Source of the DNA: Clostridia bacterium
Lineage (GTDB): Bacteria; Bacillota; Clostridia; Peptostreptococcales; Anaerovoracaceae
DNA: 8,130 nucleotides
NCBI GenBank assembly: GCA_900754805.1
Contig: CAAEEE010000182.1
Coordinates: 1 to 8,130, forward strand
Reading direction: 5' to 3'
This document shows, in pieces, positions 5,926 through 8,130 of this stretch (position 1 is its first letter; every line of letters starts with the position of its first letter). The position numbers and the translations under genes were made by a program. The notes beneath the pieces were generated by a model, which saw only the letters and a list, made by a program, of their open reading frames with translations, was not told where the DNA came from and searched no databases.

Positions 5926-5957
5926 AGTATAGTTTGTTTCGTTTCTGTTTTGTTACA
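5926..5957 (-). promoter_or_regulatory. Promoter candidate for the 179-aa secreted protein
   Basis: TGTAAC at 5957..5952, then 17 nt, then AACTA (5934..5930). This repeats the layout before the sigma gene (TGTAAC, 17 nt, CTCTA). A vegetative -10 (TATACT, 5931..5926) overlaps it but lacks a good -35. One or both could be used. Confidence 0.35.
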
Positions 5958-5966
5958 CAACAGAAA
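5942..5966. repeat. Inverted repeat over the -35 region
   Basis: TTTCTGTT (5942-5949) and AACAGAAA (5959-5966) are perfect 8-bp arms around a 9-nt centre that contains the TGTAAC element. It could be an operator or an RNA hairpin if transcription starts further upstream. Confidence 0.5.
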
Positions 5967-5969
5967 AAC

Positions 5970-5984
5970 TTATTTTTTCCACAT
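5970..5984 (-). CDS. Possible four-codon leader ORF (MWKK)
   Basis: ATG TGG AAA AAA TAA on the minus strand, 6 nt after an exceptionally complete Shine-Dalgarno sequence. It lies 40 nt after the S-component stop and about 85 nt before the 179-aa secreted protein gene. It could be a regulatory leader peptide or the stub of a lost gene. A peptide of this length cannot be supported by composition, so the case rests entirely on the ribosome binding site. Confidence 0.25.
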   Translation of the reverse strand: MWKK

Positions 5985-5990
5985 CTGAAA

Positions 5991-6002
5991 CACCTCCTTT
6001 CT
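5991..6002 (-). promoter_or_regulatory. Twelve-nt Shine-Dalgarno sequence
   Basis: AGAAAGGAGGTG is a perfect 12-nt complement of the usual bacterial 16S rRNA 3' end. The only start codon at proper distance is the ATG of the four-codon frame at 5984. None of the real genes here has so long a match. Confidence 0.6.
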
Positions 6003-6024
6003 TCTCCTCTTGTTTGATGTCCTC

Positions 6025-6603
6025 TTAATTCAACTTCCTGCCTAACAGGACGATTCGAACAATCACAGGACATAGTGTTATATTCAATACAAGCTCAAAC
6101 AAAAAGTTAACTCCAGCAAGCCCAAGTATCAAATAAGAATATCCGGAGCCTTCGAAGCCGATCGCTGCTGCAAGATTGGTTACAATCTCCATAAAAAACA
6201 AATAGCAGCCGATTAAGAATACGCTCGTATTAATCAAAGGGCACAAGATAGCGGCGATAGCTACCGCAAAATAAGTATTGATTGCTTCAAACATTTTATA
6301 ACCGATTCCGGCAACTGCTCCTGCAAGAATGCCTTTTAGAATCACAATGAAAATTGTTGCAAAGGGACGAAACTCTAAGAATAATGTTGCATCTCCTGAC
6401 ATTAAAACAACCATTCCAAAAACGAAACCCAACCATGCGCCAGCAATCCATCCATAAAGTGCCGTCCCTACCACAATTGGAATCAGCACTAAGGATATTG
6501 AAAATGCGCCAAATTTGATGAAACTGCCAAGCAACTGAAGCCCAATGATCAGCGCGGTAAAAAGCGCCATGCCGGTCAGCCTCTTTACATTTTTGCTTTG
6601 CAT
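6025..6603 (-). CDS. ECF transporter S-component (substrate-binding membrane protein)
   Basis: A 192-residue, very hydrophobic protein of about six membrane helices, the usual size for the substrate-specific subunit of energy-coupling factor vitamin transporters. Helix 1 carries the A-xxx-A pattern (A13, A17 in GMALFTALI) by which S-components dock on EcfT. FGAFSISLVLIPIVVGTALYG (31-51), then AGAWLGFVFGMVVLMSGD (54-71) and ILKGILAGAVAGIGYK (88-103), are typical of the family. The substrate cannot be read from the sequence. No EcfA/EcfA'/EcfT genes are present, so it should share an energising module encoded elsewhere (group II type). AAGGAGG lies 6 nt before the ATG, and the gene starts 42 nt after the anti-sigma stop with no terminator or riboswitch between, making it the third gene of the sigma operon. 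Confidence 0.85.
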   Translation of the reverse strand: MQSKNVKRLTGMALFTALIIGLQLLGSFIKFGAFSISLVLIPIVVGTALYGWIAGAWLGFVFGMVVLMSGDATLFLEFRPFATIFIVILKGILAGAVAGIGYKMFEAINTYFAVAIAAILCPLINTSVFLIGCYLFFMEIVTNLAAAIGFEGSGYSYLILGLAGVNFLFELVLNITLCPVIVRIVLLGRKLN

Positions 6604-6645
6604 TACCGTCCTCCTTATCTTTTCTCCGCCCCCTGTCGCTTTTCA

Positions 6646-7350
6646 TCAAATGAAAAAGAAATCATTCCACGCCATGTGCAGGGCTTCTGGGAAAGAAACC
6701 CTTTCGCTGACTGTAACCGTACCTTTTTGAATACCTTCCACGCGAATACGATATTCACTTTCTGTAGATAAATAAGTAAAGACGCACCATGTCTTGCTAC
6801 CATCGATATCTGCCTCCATGATTGAGTCTTCTGCATTCTGCTCTCCTTTGCTTTCTGTTTTAAACAGTACGACTTTCCCTGACGCCTCAGATTCTGTCTG
6901 CACATAGACGGCAAGTTGAGACGATGCGCTATGCAGCCGATAATTTTCGATTTCATAGACATTCGTTTCGAGATCTCCAGTCGACAGATTCCAGATTCCG
7001 GCTTCTATCGCAGCATCCGATGCGGTATTTGGATAGTCCATAAGCTTGACCGCCTGCCATGTTACTGATAGTAGCAAAGCCAGCAGGAGAATCACAATAG
7101 GTGCCAGAATGCGGAAGATGGTTCTGCGGCGACGTATCTTTTTCGCATAAGCGGTGATATGAGCCGTTTGTCCTGCCCCTGCTTCTGCCGAGGTCGAGAG
7201 ATAATCTTTTCTTTTCATGCGCTCATATTTCTCTCCACAGGCTTGACACTCGACCAAATGCTCCTCAAGTAGCAGCCTACTATCATCTGAACAGCATTCA
7301 TCGACGTATAAAGGCAGTAAATCCCCTGCCACATTACAACTAATCTTCAT
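6646..7350 (-). CDS. Anti-sigma factor with zf-HC2 zinc finger and one membrane segment
   Basis: A 234-residue protein. The N-terminal zinc-finger-type domain has C5, C19/C20 and the H31-xxx-C35-xx-C38 motif (HLVECQAC) of anti-sigma factors that hold ECF sigma factors at the membrane. An Arg-rich segment (73-76) precedes a single transmembrane helix at about 79-99, leaving the N-terminus inside and a 130-residue C-terminal domain outside. That outer domain has beta-type segments (QLAVYVQT, KVVLFKTES, TWCVFTYLS, YRIRVEGI) and is presumably the sensor; its signal is unknown. The start overlaps the sigma gene by 11 bp and is preceded by GGAGG with a 6-nt spacer. The overlap and order are standard for a sigma/anti-sigma pair. 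Confidence 0.85.
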   Translation of the reverse strand: MKISCNVAGDLLPLYVDECCSDDSRLLLEEHLVECQACGEKYERMKRKDYLSTSAEAGAGQTAHITAYAKKIRRRRTIFRILAPIVILLLALLLSVTWQAVKLMDYPNTASDAAIEAGIWNLSTGDLETNVYEIENYRLHSASSQLAVYVQTESEASGKVVLFKTESKGEQNAEDSIMEADIDGSKTWCVFTYLSTESEYRIRVEGIQKGTVTVSERVSFPEALHMAWNDFFFI

Positions 7351-7831
7351 TTTCGCCCTCCAATTTGTGTATCAATTTTTCTTTTGCTCGATAATGGGTA
7401 ACTCTTGCCCATGAATCCGTCTTCGAAAAGATCATTGCAATTTCCTTGAAGCTTAAATTTCCTAAAACTCTTAAAGTGAATACTTCTTTATAAGGCTCAT
7501 TTAAGTTCTGCAACGATCGAACAATTTCTGCTACCTGTTCTTTTTCATACAGCTTGTCCAAGAAATGATTTGGATCTTCTATTTCTAAAACTTTTTCCAA
7601 AGAATCATGCTTATTTCTTCTCTTCTGTTCTTTGTAATATAGGTTTTTAGCGATTTGGCACAGCCATGTCGCGACATTACATTCTCCTCGAAAGCGGTTA
7701 ATATGCAGGAAGGCACGATAAAATGTTTCTGCCGTCAGTTCCTCAGACAAATGCTCATCGCGACAAAGCGCTAGAAGATATCGATATATGATGTCTTTAT
7801 ACTGGTGACAAAGATATTCAAATTCCTCCAT
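7340..7831 (-). CDS. ECF-family RNA polymerase sigma factor
   Basis: A 163-residue protein, the usual size for a two-domain ECF sigma factor. Region 2 spans about 4-72: DIIYRYLLALCRD, then ELTAETFYRAFLHINRFRG and ATWLCQIAKNLYYKEQKRR (core binding and -10 recognition). Region 4 spans about 103-155: LNEPYKEVFTLRVLGNLSFKEIA, then the helix-turn-helix recognition helix with WARVTHYRAKEKL (-35 recognition). The linker between them lacks a region 3. GGGAGGG lies 5 nt before the ATG at 7831. It is first in an operon with the anti-sigma factor and the S-component. An ECF-like promoter 40-70 nt upstream suggests autoregulation. Confidence 0.9.
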   Translation of the reverse strand: MEEFEYLCHQYKDIIYRYLLALCRDEHLSEELTAETFYRAFLHINRFRGECNVATWLCQIAKNLYYKEQKRRNKHDSLEKVLEIEDPNHFLDKLYEKEQVAEIVRSLQNLNEPYKEVFTLRVLGNLSFKEIAMIFSKTDSWARVTHYRAKEKLIHKLEGENED

Positions 7832-7872
7832 ATGGACCCTCCCTTCACCTGAATTATTTGGGCTTCATATAT

Positions 7873-7900
7873 TAGAGTCAAAAAAAGTGGAAACGTTACA
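7873..7900 (-). promoter_or_regulatory. ECF-sigma-type promoter before the sigma operon
   Basis: The -35 element TGTAACGTTT (7900..7891) has the AAC core typical of ECF promoters. CTCTA (7877..7873) lies 17 nt after TGTAAC. Transcription would start near 7866, leaving about a 35-nt leader with the ribosome binding site. Because these genes commonly autoregulate, this is the likely self-activated promoter. Confidence 0.55.
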
Positions 7901-7903
7901 AAG

Positions 7904-7919
7904 ATATTTCAATATTTCA
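7904..7919 (-). repeat. Tandem 8-bp repeat upstream of the -35
   Basis: TGAAATAT occurs twice in immediate succession, ending 3 nt before the TGTAAC element. The AT-rich block may serve as an UP element or a regulator site. Confidence 0.5.
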
Positions 7920-7955
7920 GTTTTTTTGATTTATTCTCTTCTACGTCACTTAAGC

Positions 7956-7961
7956 ATTATA
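7956..7961 (-). promoter_or_regulatory. Possible vegetative -10 box
   Basis: A perfect TATAAT on the minus strand, about 125 nt before the sigma start codon. No good -35 is found at 16-18 nt (the best is TGCAGC at 19 nt). It may give basal expression of the sigma operon. Confidence 0.3.
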
Positions 7962-7989
7962 ACTCATTTCAACCATACCTGCTGCATAT

Positions 7990-8053
7990 TGCCCTTTATT
8001 CGCAGTGCTTGCTTTCCAATATAGCATTTTCTTGTATCAAAGGGCAGGCACTG
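7990..8053 (-). repeat. Crossing inverted repeats (pseudoknot topology)
   Basis: On the minus strand the order is CAGTGC (8053..8048), TGCCCTTT (8046..8039), 30 nt, GCACTG (8008..8003), 5 nt, AAAGGGCA (7997..7990). Both pairs are perfect and cross, as in an H-type pseudoknot or two mutually exclusive hairpins. No T-run follows, so it is not an ordinary terminator. Confidence 0.5.
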
Positions 8054-8065
8054 TGTTGCTTTACT

Positions 8066-8130
8066 TCAACTCGTCGCTTCCTCATCATTTTCAAACCGGA
8101 AGAGGGTCACAGTCACAAGATCGATATTTC
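8066..8130 (-). CDS. Probable C-terminal end of an upstream gene
   Basis: One minus-strand frame is open from the window edge to TGA at 8068..8066, giving NIDLVTVTLFRFENDEEATS. The alternation VTVTLFRF followed by an acidic end looks like a real protein terminus, and the other two minus-strand frames stop sooner. Twenty residues are not enough to name a family, and an open run of this length can occur by chance. Confidence 0.4.
   Translation of the reverse strand, partial: NIDLVTVTLFRFENDEEATS

Noticed and set aside
5886..5960. N-terminal extension of the 179-aa secreted protein to position 5960
   Set aside because: It would put 25 charged residues before the signal peptide, starts with a non-ATG codon, and skips the ribosome binding site at 5898..5893.
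6604..6645. Riboswitch controlling the S-component gene
   Set aside because: Only 42 nt separate it from the anti-sigma stop and they contain just the ribosome binding site; there is no room for an aptamer.
1..8130. CRISPR array, tRNA, rRNA or insertion sequence
   Set aside because: No regularly spaced repeats, tRNA-like cloverleaf, rRNA segments, transposase or integrase coding sequence were seen in reading both strands.

Overview
The window looks like a low-to-moderate GC Gram-positive anaerobe of the Clostridia (Lachnospiraceae-like gut Firmicutes are my best guess). The basis is strong AGGAGG ribosome binding sites, an ECF-type vitamin transporter S-component, a zf-HC2 anti-sigma factor, an Amidase_6 wall enzyme and a lipoprotein. 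Every gene I accept lies on the minus strand, so transcription runs from high to low coordinates. I see no integrase, transposase, rRNA, tRNA or CRISPR array.

Right part (about 8130 to 6025): the probable C-terminal end of an upstream gene, then a non-coding stretch with crossing inverted repeats and an ECF-sigma-like promoter. A three-gene operon follows: an ECF-family sigma factor, its membrane zinc-finger anti-sigma factor (11-bp overlap), and an ECF transporter S-component. The sigma/anti-sigma pair is probably a surface-signal switch that activates its own promoter.

Middle (about 6024 to 2703): three exported proteins. They are a small secreted protein of unknown family (179 aa), a secreted NlpC/P60-like Amidase_6 enzyme, and a 376-aa lipoprotein. 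Between the first two lies what I read as a decayed paralogue of the 179-aa protein: it continues in the same frame after that gene's stop and carries a TGA where the intact copy has Cys53. Upstream of the 179-aa gene are a 12-nt match to the 16S anti-Shine-Dalgarno sequence serving a four-codon reading frame, and a promoter candidate resembling that of the sigma gene.

Left part (about 2554 to 419): a tightly overlapping four-gene operon that I recognise as an accessory module of Tn1549-like integrative conjugative elements. It encodes two small proteins (DUF6329-like and DUF6103-like, names from memory), a COOH-NH2 amidoligase with a TTG start, and an AIG2/gamma-glutamylcyclotransferase-like protein. 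By eye it is richer in GC than the middle part. It is separated from the middle part by a hairpin/U-tract terminator only 33 nt before its first start codon, and by a 10-bp inverted repeat. Below 419 is about 380 nt of non-coding DNA with three hairpins, then the start of another minus-strand gene at the window edge.

The most interesting elements are the amidoligase plus cyclotransferase pair (predicted maker and remover of gamma-glutamyl-type amide links on a mobile element), the decayed paralogue, and the leader upstream of the small secreted protein.
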